The notes below the pieces were generated by a model that was not told the DNA's origin, did no database searches, and worked only from the letters and a program-made list of their open reading frames with translations. From Anabaenopsis elenkinii CCIBt3563 (lineage in GTDB: Bacteria > Cyanobacteriota > Cyanobacteriia > Cyanobacteriales > Nostocaceae), in contig NZ_CP063311.1 in assembly GCF_015245355.1 (NCBI RefSeq), positions 1,199,313 through 1,263,312 on the forward strand: DNA of 64,000 nt, read 5' to 3'. Below are positions 15,166 through 25,574 of the stretch, piece after piece (the stretch's first letter is position 1; every line of letters starts with the position of its first letter). A program made the translations under genes and the position numbers.

Positions 15166-16719
15166 TTAAAGCTCTAAACCATTTTTGTGCAACTTCTTGA
15201 ACGGATCTAAAACAAAATCAATCACGCGGCGCTGACGGACAATAACTTCAGCATTTGCTGTTTGACCAGGGGTTAATGGAATACGTTCTCCATCCTTTTG
15301 GATATAGTTCTGTTCTAAAGTGATTTCTAACTCATAGGTTTCTATATTTCCTTGAGGTGTTTGAGCCATTTTAGAATTGGGAGAAATTCGAGAAACACGC
15401 CCTTGGACGATGCCATATTCCTGGAACGAGTAAGCATCAAACTTGACTTTTACCGGCATTCCCACATTTAAGAAGCCGCTATCTTCGACGGGCATATGAG
15501 CTTTAAGGATGATATCAGTATTTTCCGGGGCAATGTCAGCAATTCTTTGACCAACTTGTACTACTTCCCCGGGCTTAGAGACTGGTAACTCAAAAATTAC
15601 CCCATCCACAGGCGATCGCACCACTCGTTGCTGCATTTGTAAATTCAACGACCTAATTTTGCTCTGAGTTTGGGTAATTTCCAATTGTAAACTAGCAACT
15701 TGCTTTTCTAGATTTTGAAGTTGTTCTTGATATTTCAGCACAGCCAATTTACCAGTTTGTAGTAAACTTTGATAGCTGTTTTCTTCCCCTTGTAGTTGCA
15801 GTTTTGCCCGCTCGATATCAGACTGTAACTGATTCATCGTCGCCTCATAGCGACTCATTTCTTCAGTCAAGCGTAATTGTGCCTGTTTGACATCAGATTC
15901 CGCCCTGGTGTAAATGCGTCGGCTTTCCTGCTCTTCTTTTTTAACTTGGTCAACTTGATTGAGGGGAACCGCCCCATCGTTCAAAAGTTGCTCAAAACGC
16001 TGGACTTGCCGAGCATCTATACTCAAACGCTCATAAGCTGAATGTTGCTCATTTTCAGCAGTTTTAACCTGCTGCTGCACTTGACTCAATAATGCCTGTC
16101 TTTCTAACCTTTGCAGGTTATAAATACTTTGTTTGTAACCAAGATTTTGTTTTGCCTGGTTAACTTGGGACATTTTCTCTAAGGCTTGAAACTGATTTTG
16201 TTGTTTCTGAATACTTAGTGTCAGCTGTAGTTGATTTCTGAGCACATCAAACTGGGTTTCTTGATTTAACAGTGCTGAAAGTTTAGCCTCAGCTTGCTGA
16301 AGTTCAGTCTGCAAAATCTCAGAATCAAGTTCTAATAGCACCTGTCCCACCTTTACAGTGTCCCCTTCAGCCACCTTCACAGCTGTGACATTGCCCACGG
16401 CTTGGGAGTCTAATTTTTGTGTTGCACCTTGAGGCTCTATACGTCCTCTAGCGCTACCAGTTTCATCTACTCTCGAAAGGGTGGCCCAGGGTAAAGCCAA
16501 AGCCCCAAAGCCCACTAATACATACAACACCCCACGAGTCCAGACCTTTGGTAAAGCATCTAGTAGCTCCTCAGTACCATAATATAAATCCTGAGTATTA
16601 CCTTCTGGAATCGACTCGTGAGATGTCGTGGTTTCTTCTTGGGGTTGAATATAAACTTTATAGTCATCCTCTTCTTGTTTGAGAAGTGCAGATGAGGAAT
16701 TTGACGAAGCATATGACAT
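15166..16719 (-). CDS. HlyD-family secretion adaptor, module 2
   Basis: 517 residues from the ATG at 16719. This start gives MSYASSNSSSA, which aligns with MPYTSPNSSSA of the module 1 adaptor; a start nine codons earlier is possible. The layout is the same: a hydrophilic N-terminus, one membrane segment (GVLYVLVGFGALALPWATL), split lipoyl motifs around a long coiled coil, a beta-barrel and the conserved tail RRVIDFVLDPF. By eye roughly three quarters of residues match copy 1, with differences spread through the coiled coil. It lies 54 bases downstream of exporter 2 and is its likely partner. Confidence 0.92.
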   Translation of the reverse strand: MSYASSNSSSALLKQEEDDYKVYIQPQEETTTSHESIPEGNTQDLYYGTEELLDALPKVWTRGVLYVLVGFGALALPWATLSRVDETGSARGRIEPQGATQKLDSQAVGNVTAVKVAEGDTVKVGQVLLELDSEILQTELQQAEAKLSALLNQETQFDVLRNQLQLTLSIQKQQNQFQALEKMSQVNQAKQNLGYKQSIYNLQRLERQALLSQVQQQVKTAENEQHSAYERLSIDARQVQRFEQLLNDGAVPLNQVDQVKKEEQESRRIYTRAESDVKQAQLRLTEEMSRYEATMNQLQSDIERAKLQLQGEENSYQSLLQTGKLAVLKYQEQLQNLEKQVASLQLEITQTQSKIRSLNLQMQQRVVRSPVDGVIFELPVSKPGEVVQVGQRIADIAPENTDIILKAHMPVEDSGFLNVGMPVKVKFDAYSFQEYGIVQGRVSRISPNSKMAQTPQGNIETYELEITLEQNYIQKDGERIPLTPGQTANAEVIVRQRRVIDFVLDPFKKLHKNGLEL

Positions 16720-16769
16720 AGTTTTATGGAAAGTTAGGGTTGGCAAAAACCGATGGATGATCGGTTGTT

Positions 16770-19700
16770 CAACTTAAACTACTTGACCTAGTTGTTGTTG
16801 ATTGAGATAGTAGTAATGTCCTTTTTTGGCAATTAATTGATCATGAGTACCGCTTTCCACTAACACACCGCGGTCTAAAACCAAAATTAAATCTGCATTG
16901 CGGACTGTGGACAGGCGATGAGCAATAATCACACTGGTACGCCCTTTAAGTATGGTTTTGAGGTTATTCTGAATAATGCGCTCTGATTCTGAGTCTAGGT
17001 GACTGGTGGCTTCATCAAAGAGTAATAACCGGGGATTACCCACTAAAGCCCTAGCAATAGCTAGGCGTTGGCGTTGTCCACCGGAAAGCATTCCGCCACT
17101 TTCACCAATTTGGGATTCATAGCCCATTGGTAAGTTCTGAATAAATTCATCGGCGCCAGCTAATTTGGCCGCAGCGATAATTTCTTCTAAGGTGGCCTGT
17201 GGGTGAGCAATACTAATATTTTCTCGAATAGTACCACCAAATAAAAAGGTATCTTGGTCTACTACACCTATTTGAGAACGCAGCGATCGCAGCGCCATAT
17301 TAGTAATATCACATCCGTCAATCAGAATCTTGCCATCTGTAGGTGGATATAAACCCAAAATTAACTTGCTGAGTGTAGTTTTTCCCGAACCACTGCGCCC
17401 CACCACAGCCACCATTTGCCGCGGCTGAATTTCAAAGTTGATATTTTCTAAGACGTTGGTCTGACTTTCTGGATGATAGCGAAAAGTAACATTGTCAAAG
17501 CAAATATGTCCGCGCAGTATCCCTAGAGGTCTGCGGTTTTGAGTTTGCAAGTTTTCTTCTGGTTGTGCATCTAAAACATCATTAATCCGTTCTGTAGAAA
17601 TAATAATTTCCTGCAATTCATTCCACAGCATTGATAGCCGTTGAAAAGGACTCAAGACATTACCCACTAACATATTGAAAGCTACTAACTGCCCCATAGT
17701 TAGTTCTCCTTGAATAACTTGCCAAGCACCAAACCACATCAAGGAAGCATTTACAAAAGTTTGAATAACGCCACTCATAATTTGCAAGCGGTTACCAACC
17801 ACTTGAGCATTAAAGCCTTTTTTCACCAAATCATGGAGCAGCTCTTCCCAACGCCAGCGTACTGTCTGTTCAATGGCTAAGGAGCGCACTGTACGAACTC
17901 CTGTGAGGGATTCTATAAGATAACTATTTTCTTTGGCTCCCGCATTGAAAACTTCTCTGGAAATGCGACGCAAAATACTTGTGCTAGCCAGTGCCAAAAT
18001 AAAAAATGGCGGTACTGTTAATAGTACGAAGACAGTCATACTCCAGCTATACCAGAACATGATGCTTAGATAGATGACTAATGTCAGCATATCCAGGATG
18101 ATTGAAAGAGTCTCACCCGTGAGAAAGCGCTGGATTTTTTGGTTTTCTTGAATCCGAGAAATAATATCTCCCACATAACGGGACTCAAAATAAGCCAGGG
18201 GTAAGCTGAAGGTATGTTTAATAAAACCCACCAGCAGGGAAATGCTCACCCGATTAGCTGTATGCTCTAAGAGATATTGTCTGACTGCATTCATGGCAAT
18301 ACTAAACAAACCAAATACAATCATCCCTATACCCACGGCGTTGAGGGTGGGAATGCTGCGCTGCACCAACACTCTATCTAGTAATAACTGGGTGAATACC
18401 GGCGTTACCAGTCCAAATATTTGCATCAGCACACTGGCCACGAACACTTCTACCAGTACCCAATAGTGAGGTTTAACTAACTCAAAAAACTTCCAGAAGC
18501 CGGGGTTTTCATCCTTGGTTTTTTGCAGTAGTTCTGTAGGTTGTAGTAATAACGCATACCCAGTCCAACCGGCATTAAATTGGCTTTTGGTCAGGGTGCG
18601 TTGACCAATGGCGGGGTCACCAACAATTACCTGCTTTTTGCTGATTTCATAAACGACTATAAAGTGATTACCTTGCCAATGGGCGATCGCCGGTAAAGAT
18701 TGTTCGGCAAATTTACCAAAGGTGGCTTTGACCGGACGGGTAGCAAAACCCAGGTTTTCCCCTACTGCTGCTAAAGCCTTTAGAGATGCACCACTGCGAT
18801 CAACATTGGTCATATTCCGCAAGCGATTCACACTCAACTGCTTACCCCAATATTTACCAATCATCACTAAGCAAGCACAGCCACAATCGGAGGCGCTTTG
18901 TTGGGCATAGAAGGGATAGCGTTTACTGAGCTGTTGCCACCAATGCCCTATTTTCACTTTGGGGCTGGGAAAGTAAGGGAGTGTTTGATTTGAATTTTTC
19001 TGTGACTGTCGTTCTCTGTGGGGAAAGGGAATCACCTTGGCTGTGGGGGATGGGCGCGCTCTTGGGGATGAGGTTCCTTGCCATTGTGTCTTCACAGTTG
19101 TATTTAGTTCACGCTCACTCACAAAGGAAGCTAATTCTGGACAGTGTTCTAGTGCTTTTTCCCACTGTGAACTTTTGAGGATGTAAGCAATGGTTGGTTG
19201 GATGGCTTGCCATGTACCTTGATTCGGTTGGGCGGAGATTTGCCCTGGTACTAAAGAGTTACCCTCGGAATCCAGCAGTTGACCTTTATACAACAGCCAT
19301 AACTGGGAATCTGCAAATTGTGTATTTACACAGCCAATCTCTAGGTTGTGTCGCTCAAACACTGTTAAGGCTTTGACCATGGCCTGAAATTGGGCGGGTT
19401 GTGTGGGGAATTGTCCGTTTTGCCGACACCACATCAGTAAATCCCACATTTGGGCACGAGATAATAGGCGATCGCGCATCTGAGGATATTTGTCGAGCAA
19501 ATCTTGCAATACTTCTTGTCTGAGATACCCCAGTTGTAGGTTTTGTGAGCTTCTAGCGGTGTAATGACTCAAGTTTTCCTCTGGAAACAAGGTTATTTCA
19601 CCAAATGAAGATGAGGCTGACAGGGTGGTAATTAAATTATCAGCACTATCTGATAGTCTGACTTTACCGGCCAGAATCATGTAAATACCAGGGTTCATTC

Positions 19701-19922
19701 CTGCGGATTGCCAAAACTGTTGTGCTACTGGCGGCTCTATCAGTTCCATAGATGCTAAACAGTTTTGCAGGTCTGATTTTGCCAGCTTCTCTCCTAAGGT
19801 ATCCGTGAGTTTTTCACCTAAATGTTGTGGCGAAAATACTGTTGTCATTATCTAACCTCCAAAACGGCATTAGTCAACTGAATGACTCATAAAAACTTGG
19901 TGTATAGTAAATGCCTGATTTA
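16770..19922 (-). repeat. High-identity direct repeat, right copy (partner 7751-10900)
   Basis: Right copy of the exporter-gene block described at 7751-10900. The flanking adaptor genes and upstream regions are much less alike, which marks sharp edges. Confidence 0.85.
16774..19848 (-). CDS. cNMP-like/C39-peptidase/ABC exporter fusion, module 2
   Basis: 1024 residues, with about 38 differences from exporter 1 by hand count (about 96 percent identity). All peptidase and ATPase motifs are intact: Cys322, His395, Asp411, Walker A 817-825, LSGGQ 921-925, and Walker B with Asp945-Glu946. Only five differences fall in the first 446 residues; most lie in the membrane domain (447-700), including a changed four-residue stretch ENPG in place of QKTS. 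The ribosome site GGAGG and the first 70 upstream bases equal those of copy 1. It should cleave and export the same class of GG-leader peptides. Confidence 0.92.
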   Translation of the reverse strand: MTTVFSPQHLGEKLTDTLGEKLAKSDLQNCLASMELIEPPVAQQFWQSAGMNPGIYMILAGKVRLSDSADNLITTLSASSSFGEITLFPEENLSHYTARSSQNLQLGYLRQEVLQDLLDKYPQMRDRLLSRAQMWDLLMWCRQNGQFPTQPAQFQAMVKALTVFERHNLEIGCVNTQFADSQLWLLYKGQLLDSEGNSLVPGQISAQPNQGTWQAIQPTIAYILKSSQWEKALEHCPELASFVSERELNTTVKTQWQGTSSPRARPSPTAKVIPFPHRERQSQKNSNQTLPYFPSPKVKIGHWWQQLSKRYPFYAQQSASDCGCACLVMIGKYWGKQLSVNRLRNMTNVDRSGASLKALAAVGENLGFATRPVKATFGKFAEQSLPAIAHWQGNHFIVVYEISKKQVIVGDPAIGQRTLTKSQFNAGWTGYALLLQPTELLQKTKDENPGFWKFFELVKPHYWVLVEVFVASVLMQIFGLVTPVFTQLLLDRVLVQRSIPTLNAVGIGMIVFGLFSIAMNAVRQYLLEHTANRVSISLLVGFIKHTFSLPLAYFESRYVGDIISRIQENQKIQRFLTGETLSIILDMLTLVIYLSIMFWYSWSMTVFVLLTVPPFFILALASTSILRRISREVFNAGAKENSYLIESLTGVRTVRSLAIEQTVRWRWEELLHDLVKKGFNAQVVGNRLQIMSGVIQTFVNASLMWFGAWQVIQGELTMGQLVAFNMLVGNVLSPFQRLSMLWNELQEIIISTERINDVLDAQPEENLQTQNRRPLGILRGHICFDNVTFRYHPESQTNVLENINFEIQPRQMVAVVGRSGSGKTTLSKLILGLYPPTDGKILIDGCDITNMALRSLRSQIGVVDQDTFLFGGTIRENISIAHPQATLEEIIAAAKLAGADEFIQNLPMGYESQIGESGGMLSGGQRQRLAIARALVGNPRLLLFDEATSHLDSESERIIQNNLKTILKGRTSVIIAHRLSTVRNADLILVLDRGVLVESGTHDQLIAKKGHYYYLNQQQLGQVV

Positions 19923-20656
19923 GAGTTAAATATTGGTATATTTACTTTTTATAGTTTGCTCTGGGAATATCTATAAAATATTTTTTTCCCTAGGGGCATT
20001 TCCTCATTACAAATATTCCCCATCATGCTGTGTATAAGTATACCCATATTTTCCATATTCCTGGATACCCATGGCTACACAATGGATGATTGATTTATGC
20101 AAAATATCTCATGTTAACCAGAATATTAGTAGGTCGATAAAAATAAATCCAAGTTGTTTACAAAGGCTGTCATCTGCTCAAAACCAGAGAAAATTACTAC
20201 AAGCACCACTACAAGCAGTTAGTAAATTTGAAGTTTAATCTTACCTACTTAATTAGTTGATCAAATGAGTATCTCATCCTTGTATCAGCCTAAAATTAAT
20301 TAACCTTAGTAATGTTTATTGTTAGATTTTTCGCAATTTTGTTTGTGATCACTAATGTACTCAACCATCAACTTTGTAGCAGTTTTTTAGTCTTCTTGTC
20401 ATGCCATAATGGCATATTGTTAGGATATATATATTTTTTTATTCCTCTAGATAATTTTATGTCTTTAACAATCAATTACGCTATAATTTTAATCAATATG
20501 TTAGTAAATACCAGTATTTGCCATACTATAAATATGTAAATACAGCATATTTCATCTAGATAAGGTAAATAAGGGAGGGCTTTCCTACCCACCCCACAAA
20601 ATTTATGATCTTAATTTTTGTACTTTATTTACTCCTAATCTGCTGTTTGATCAGAC
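19923..20656. other. AT-rich intergenic region upstream of exporter 2
   Basis: About 0.7 kb of very AT-rich sequence that should include the promoter of exporter 2. Two short plus-strand frames (20071-20238 and 20312-20539) lack ribosome sites and family resemblance and were not accepted. Nothing else is recognised. Confidence 0.45.
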
Positions 20657-20689
20657 AAATACCCGACCTCTCAAAGAAGTCGGGTATTT
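20657..20689 (-). terminator. Terminator of ilvN
   Basis: Perfect 11-bp arms AAATACCCGAC and GTCGGGTATTT around an 11-base loop. It lies about 80 bases past the ilvN stop on the minus strand. The A/T ends allow termination in both directions. Confidence 0.75.
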
Positions 20690-20769
20690 AATGATGACAT
20701 CAAACTTAAAAGAAAATATTTGCTGCTGGTCAGGAATCAAGTTCTGACGACCAACTGGCGGGTGCGAAA

Positions 20770-21288
20770 TCAAACCTTAACTTCTAAAGACTTCAGCAAC
20801 TCAGTATTGACACGAGACTCACGAGTCAGGGCAATTTTACCAGTGCGGGCGATTTCCCTCAAACCAAATTTTTGTAACACTTGGACGATGGCCACCATTT
20901 TACCAGGGTCTCCCACCACTTCCAAAGTTAAAGAATCCTCTGCCACGTCCACCACTCGCGCCCGAAAAATATGAGCTAATTCCACTACTTCTGCACGGTT
21001 GCTGCTAGTAGCATTCACCTTCAGAAGCATTAACTCTCTCTCTACACAAGGAGTTTCGGTAATGTCTTGTACTTTGAGGACGTTGACTAATTTATACAGT
21101 TGCTTGGTGAGTTGCTCAATCACGCGATCGTCCCCAGGTACAATCATCGTAATCCGGGAAACTCCTCCTTGCTCTGCTGGACCAACGGCGAGGCTTTCTA
21201 TATTAAAGCCACGACGCGCAAATAAACTGGAGATACGGGAAAGAACACCCGACTCATCTTCTACCAAAACTGAAAGGGTATGTTTCAT
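20770..21288 (-). CDS. ilvN: Acetolactate synthase small (regulatory) subunit
   Basis: 172 residues from the ATG at 21288 ([19 protein letters not shown]); a TTG three codons earlier is less likely. The protein has an N-terminal ACT domain ([23 protein letters not shown]) and the C-terminal small-subunit domain (ELMLLKVNA ... [16 protein letters not shown]). It is the regulatory subunit that activates the catalytic IlvB and confers valine feedback inhibition in the first common step of branched-chain amino acid synthesis. Length is normal. The gene stands alone; ilvC of the same pathway is about 25 kb away. Confidence 0.95.
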   Translation of the reverse strand: MKHTLSVLVEDESGVLSRISSLFARRGFNIESLAVGPAEQGGVSRITMIVPGDDRVIEQLTKQLYKLVNVLKVQDITETPCVERELMLLKVNATSSNRAEVVELAHIFRARVVDVAEDSLTLEVVGDPGKMVAIVQVLQKFGLREIARTGKIALTRESRVNTELLKSLEVKV

Positions 21289-21466
21289 ATTCCGCAAAAC
21301 AGGTTCAGGCGATTATTTTGCTCACCGCGCTATCTTTTATCTTTTATAGAGATTATTTTAGTGTACAACAAAAGAGTAAATATCTTTTCTACGACAGATG
21401 TAGATTATTTGTCATGCTTTGATGATGGATACAGAGTATTTAATCAACAATGGGAGAAAATAAGTT

Positions 21467-21796
21467 ATGGGTTGGTTGAAAAGAATTTTTGGATTAGAGA
21501 AACCCCCCTCTCAACAAGTACAGCCCAGTGCTGGTACTACTACATCAATTCCCCCAGAACGTTTAGGACTTGATGGAGAATACGACCAAAGTGGTTTAGC
21601 CAAGCGTGTTGCATTGGCTTTTGATCAAGATTCCCAACTGGGGGATATTGATACTCTCTGGGTGGCTCAAACAGGTAGTACTGTGGTGTTAAAAGGTCGG
21701 GTTCCTAGTCAGGATCTTCTCAAAAAGATGGTTGCTGTAGCCCGTTCGGTTCATGGTGCTGCATCTGTGAACACTGATGAGGTGACAGTTAGCTAA
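21467..21796 (+). CDS. BON-domain protein
   Basis: 109 residues: a basic, aromatic N-terminus (MGWLKRIFGLEKP), a Pro/Ser/Thr linker, and a BON-like domain at about 40-107 (LAKRVALAFDQDSQLGDIDTLWV ... VVLKGRVPSQDLLKKMV). BON domains are thought to bind membranes or polymers. There is no signal peptide, so it is probably cytoplasmic and membrane-associated. The next gene converges on it with its stop directly adjacent. The family call is good; the biological role is unknown. Confidence 0.8.
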   Translation: MGWLKRIFGLEKPPSQQVQPSAGTTTSIPPERLGLDGEYDQSGLAKRVALAFDQDSQLGDIDTLWVAQTGSTVVLKGRVPSQDLLKKMVAVARSVHGAASVNTDEVTVS

Positions 21797-22732
21797 TTAG
21801 ATATGTCTGTTAACCCAATCTAGAATTACCTGATTCACTCTTTCTGGACATTCATCATGGGGACAATGACCGACATTTTCTAAGTAGAGTAATTCTAGGT
21901 TCTGGTTGTATTGAGTAAATCTGCGCCCCAATGCAGGAGGAACAAATCTGTCTTTTTGTCCCCAAATTAGCAGCATTGGTGCTGTAACGGTTGGTAATAT
22001 AGCTTTTACACTAGGACTAAAGTTAACAGCGATCGCCGCTCTAAACAAGGCAATAAAAGCACGAAGTGCGCCCCGGTCTTGGGGAGGCCCTGCTAAAATT
22101 TCTATCAGTTCATCGGTGATGGCCTCGGGTTTGGCGTAAGCCATACTAGCCCAGCGACGTACAAAGCCGGGTTGACGGACGAAGTGAAATATGGGTTTAA
22201 GGAGCAAAGGGGAAGCAACTAATTTTTTAACTGCCATGACCACAGGTCGCATAACAGGCGGGATGGCCTCTTGTTCTAAAGATGGGTCAGGTAAACTCAT
22301 CATAACTATACCTTGAACCATTTCTGGATGGGCAGCCGCAGCGGCTAAAGAAATCAGCGAACCGTTAGAATTACCGATTAATATGACTGGTTGACGGATA
22401 AATGCCTGCCAAAATTCATATACCTGCTCTACCCACAGTTGTATACTATAATTGGCTGGGGCTTTTTTAGATGCACCAAACCCTAGCATATCCAGGGCAT
22501 AGACTGTATGGTGTTGCCCTAATACTTCTAAGTTATGTCGCCAATGACCAATGGAAGCACCAAAACCATGGAGCAGGAGTAAGGGTGTAGTTTTGTGGGA
22601 AGGTGTGCTAGGTCGGACATAAGTATAACGAGTTTGCCATCCTCGCCACACCCAATCTCTTTGATTACCAATTCGCTCTTGCCAGTGTACCCTATTGGTC
22701 ACTTTTTCCTCCCACTGCTCACAGGAGTGCAT
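21797..22732 (-). CDS. Alpha/beta-fold hydrolase
   Basis: 311 residues from the ATG at 22732, which has AAGGGG upstream; a TTG eight codons earlier is a weaker start. Fold landmarks are LLLLHGFGAS (oxyanion loop), nucleophile Ser122 in GNSNG, an Asp in WGQKDRF and His in NVGHCPH. It is a cytoplasmic esterase/hydrolase of unknown substrate, similar in layout to the many cyanobacterial and plastid alpha/beta hydrolases. The start is 26 bases after the stop of the S41 peptidase gene, so the two are probably co-transcribed. Confidence 0.88.
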   Translation of the reverse strand: MHSCEQWEEKVTNRVHWQERIGNQRDWVWRGWQTRYTYVRPSTPSHKTTPLLLLHGFGASIGHWRHNLEVLGQHHTVYALDMLGFGASKKAPANYSIQLWVEQVYEFWQAFIRQPVILIGNSNGSLISLAAAAAHPEMVQGIVMMSLPDPSLEQEAIPPVMRPVVMAVKKLVASPLLLKPIFHFVRQPGFVRRWASMAYAKPEAITDELIEILAGPPQDRGALRAFIALFRAAIAVNFSPSVKAILPTVTAPMLLIWGQKDRFVPPALGRRFTQYNQNLELLYLENVGHCPHDECPERVNQVILDWVNRHI

Positions 22733-22758
22733 AAACCTGCACCCCTTAAGTATCAAAC

Positions 22759-24045
22759 TTACTTACTTTCTGAACTCCTGAGACTTCTAGCGGCAATTTC
22801 TTTACCCAACACTTCCACGGCTTTAGCAAATTGAGGGTCTGCTAGTGTAGCCAGTTTTTCACGCTGTCTCAACCACAATTCCTGACGCTGTTCATCAGAC
22901 AATTCCACAGTCACATCGGGAATCACCCCATGTTTATTAATATCTTTACCACTGGGAGTATGATATTTAGCAATTGTCACCGCTAACCCTGAGCCATCTT
23001 CTAAAGGACGTACAGATTGTACTAAGCCTTTACCGAAAGTTTGAGAACCCACCAAAACAGCACGGTTATTGTCCTGCAAAGCTCCTGAGAGAATTTCACT
23101 GGCGCTTGCCGATCCTTTATCCACTAAAACCACCAAAGGTTTATCAGTTAAAGCACGTCCCCTGGCCACTTCCCGCTCCTGTTCACCCCCACGGTCAATA
23201 GTGGAAACAATTGTCCCTCTATCTAGCCACATGCGGGCAATTTCCACACTGGAGTAGAGTAAACCACCGGGGTTACCACGCAGGTCTAGAATATATCCAT
23301 TGACCCGTTGCCTTTCTAAATCCCTGATGGCGCTTTGCATTTCCCTGCTAGCATTGGCGCTGAACTGATTCAGGCGAATGTACCCTAACTTACCTACAGG
23401 CGTTTGCTGACTAGAATATTTAACAGGATGAATTTCGATGCGGGCGCGTGTGATTTCAAACTCTTTGACATTACCGTCCCGTTCAATTGTCAGATTAACT
23501 TTTGTTCCCGGCTCACCACGAATTAGGGATACTGCTTGGTTCGTATCCATACCCTTGGTATTTTGACCATTAATTGCCCTAATCACATCCTTAGCCAAAA
23601 TGCCGGCCTTAAATGCAGGTGTATCATCAATGGGGGAAATGACCACAATTTGCTTGGTTTCTTCATCTTGACTAATTGTGATCCCAATACCTGTGAGTTC
23701 CCCTGAAGTGTCCACTTGCATATTCTTGAACTCTTCAGGATCCATAAACCGGGTGTAGGGATCATCTAGCCGTTGCAGCATTTCCCGGATGGATGCATAG
23801 GCATCTTCCTGACTGGTGTAGTCTTTGCTCAAGAACTCCTTCCGCACAGCCAGCCAATTAACTTGATTAAAATTCTCGTCTACATATTGCCTTTGAACAA
23901 TTTGCCAAACTTGATCTACCAACTCTTTGGGACTTGGTTTAAATAAAGCCTGACCTCGCGAGTGAATGCCAAGGCTGGTAACAGCAATGCTGGAAAGAGT
24001 TACCGCCGTAGCACCCAAAACAAGTCTACTTTTTGTAATCACCAT
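22759..24045 (-). CDS. S41 C-terminal processing peptidase (Ctp family)
   Basis: 428 residues. An N-terminal hydrophobic signal (to about 33) implies lumenal or periplasmic location. A PDZ domain spans about 110-195 (GIGITISQDEETKQIVVISPIDDTPAFKAGI). The catalytic core has the serine motif GSASASEI (311-318) and the lysine in QTFGKGLVQ (Lys339). The Ctp family includes CtpA, which trims the D1 protein of photosystem II; cyanobacteria have about three paralogues and I cannot tell which this is. An operon with the downstream alpha/beta hydrolase is likely; ispG is upstream by 159 bases. Confidence 0.93.
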   Translation of the reverse strand: MVITKSRLVLGATAVTLSSIAVTSLGIHSRGQALFKPSPKELVDQVWQIVQRQYVDENFNQVNWLAVRKEFLSKDYTSQEDAYASIREMLQRLDDPYTRFMDPEEFKNMQVDTSGELTGIGITISQDEETKQIVVISPIDDTPAFKAGILAKDVIRAINGQNTKGMDTNQAVSLIRGEPGTKVNLTIERDGNVKEFEITRARIEIHPVKYSSQQTPVGKLGYIRLNQFSANASREMQSAIRDLERQRVNGYILDLRGNPGGLLYSSVEIARMWLDRGTIVSTIDRGGEQEREVARGRALTDKPLVVLVDKGSASASEILSGALQDNNRAVLVGSQTFGKGLVQSVRPLEDGSGLAVTIAKYHTPSGKDINKHGVIPDVTVELSDEQRQELWLRQREKLATLADPQFAKAVEVLGKEIAARSLRSSESK

Positions 24046-24204
24046 AATGACAGCTGCGTCGGAGGGAGGAATTTATAGTCGGTATGCCCAATCTAACACA
24101 GGGTTGCACTGGAGAGAGCAGGCATGTGTTACTAATTTCATTACAATAGTTGACAATCCGGGGGACTGGGCATTGAGGAGAGATTTTCCCCAATACCCAC
24201 CTGT

Positions 24205-25431
24205 TCACGGTTCTACCCAACGCCCATCTGCTTTAATCAGGTTAATCAATTCCTCCACACCTTGTGCTTCTGGAACTTTTTTAATTTCTTCTCTACCACG
24301 GTATAAAGAAATGTAACCTGGTGTTTTACCAACATAACCATAGTCGGCATCTGCCATTTCTCCAGGACCGTTGACAATGCAACCCATAACTGCTATGTCC
24401 AACCCAGTTAAATGTTTGGTAGCTTCCCGAACTTGGTGTAAGACTTCCTCTAAATTAAATAAAGTCCGCCCACAAGAAGGACAAGCAACATACTCCACCA
24501 TTGTTTTGCGCAGTCCTAAGGCTTGCAGGATGCTGTAACAAACGGGAATTTCCTTTTCTGGGGCTTCTGTGAGTGATACGCGAATTGTATCGCCAATGCC
24601 ATCACTTAGTAATGTGGCAATGCCCGCAGTGGATTTAATCCGTCCATATTCGCCATCACCAGCTTCTGTTACACCTAAATGCAGGGGATAATCCATCCCC
24701 AGGTCATCCATGCGTTTGGCCATGAGGCGATAGGCTGCTAGCATCACCGGAACTCGTGAGGCTTTCATGGAAATTACTAGGTTACGAAAGTCTAAAGATT
24801 CACAAATGCCAATAAATTCTAAGGCAGATTCTACCATGCCTTCTGGGGTGTCGCCATAGGTAAATAGCATCCTTTCGGCCAGAGAACCATGATTTACACC
24901 TATTCGCATGGCTTTACCTTGATCTCGCAAGGAAATTACTAAAGGTTTTAAAGTTTCACGGATTTTGTCGCCAATTTCTTCAAATTCGCTTTTGGTATAT
25001 TCGCTTCTATTGGAGTTTGGTTTCTCAAACACATATAATCCCGGATTTATCCGTACTTTTTCAATGTGCTTGGCGACTTCCAAGGCAATTTTCATGCCGT
25101 TGTGATGCACATCGGCCACAATTGGTACGTCTTGGTAAGTTTGAATTAATCTTTTTTTTATGTCCGCCATCACTTTGGCATGGGCCATACTGGGTACTGT
25201 GACGCGGACAATTTCACAGCCAATTTCGTGTAAACGACGAATAGCTGCCACTGAACCATCTATATCCAGGGTATCCTCGTTAATCATCGACTGCACTACC
25301 ACTGGGTAGTTACCCCCAATCATGACATTTCCCACCTTGACGGGACGAGTTTTTCGCCGCTTAATAGTGGTATCAAAGGTGGCTTGATTTGCTGTCTTGT
25401 CAACGGTTGTAAGATTTGGCAGAGTTTGCAT
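24205..25431 (-). CDS. ispG: 4-hydroxy-3-methylbut-2-enyl diphosphate synthase
   Basis: 408 residues, full length for the bacterial form without the extra plant domain. An N-terminal TIM-barrel ([36 protein letters not shown]) and the C-terminal [4Fe-4S] domain with cysteines in CPSCGR and in [11 protein letters not shown] are all present. It converts MEcPP to HMBPP in the MEP pathway, with electrons probably from ferredoxin. IspD of the same pathway lies 2.7 kb to the right on the same strand but in a separate unit. Confidence 0.97.
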   Translation of the reverse strand: MQTLPNLTTVDKTANQATFDTTIKRRKTRPVKVGNVMIGGNYPVVVQSMINEDTLDIDGSVAAIRRLHEIGCEIVRVTVPSMAHAKVMADIKKRLIQTYQDVPIVADVHHNGMKIALEVAKHIEKVRINPGLYVFEKPNSNRSEYTKSEFEEIGDKIRETLKPLVISLRDQGKAMRIGVNHGSLAERMLFTYGDTPEGMVESALEFIGICESLDFRNLVISMKASRVPVMLAAYRLMAKRMDDLGMDYPLHLGVTEAGDGEYGRIKSTAGIATLLSDGIGDTIRVSLTEAPEKEIPVCYSILQALGLRKTMVEYVACPSCGRTLFNLEEVLHQVREATKHLTGLDIAVMGCIVNGPGEMADADYGYVGKTPGYISLYRGREEIKKVPEAQGVEELINLIKADGRWVEP

Positions 25432-25574
25432 AACCTAATTAGGTAAATTGACTGTAGTTAAAATATAAGGTTGAAAGTCTCTGTATTTCAGATTGCCACA
25501 GTTAGACTCTTTTTGGACATTTAAAAAACACGTGAACAGGTATAGCCAAAGTCAAAAGTGAAATGCTGACTATG

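Noticed and set aside
20071..20238. 55-codon plus-strand frame upstream of exporter 2
   Set aside because: It begins with ATG but lacks a ribosome site and a double-glycine leader, and its composition is not clearly coding.
20312..20539. 75-codon hydrophobic plus-strand frame
   Set aside because: Very AT-rich DNA gives chance hydrophobic codons; no ribosome site and no neighbours that fit.
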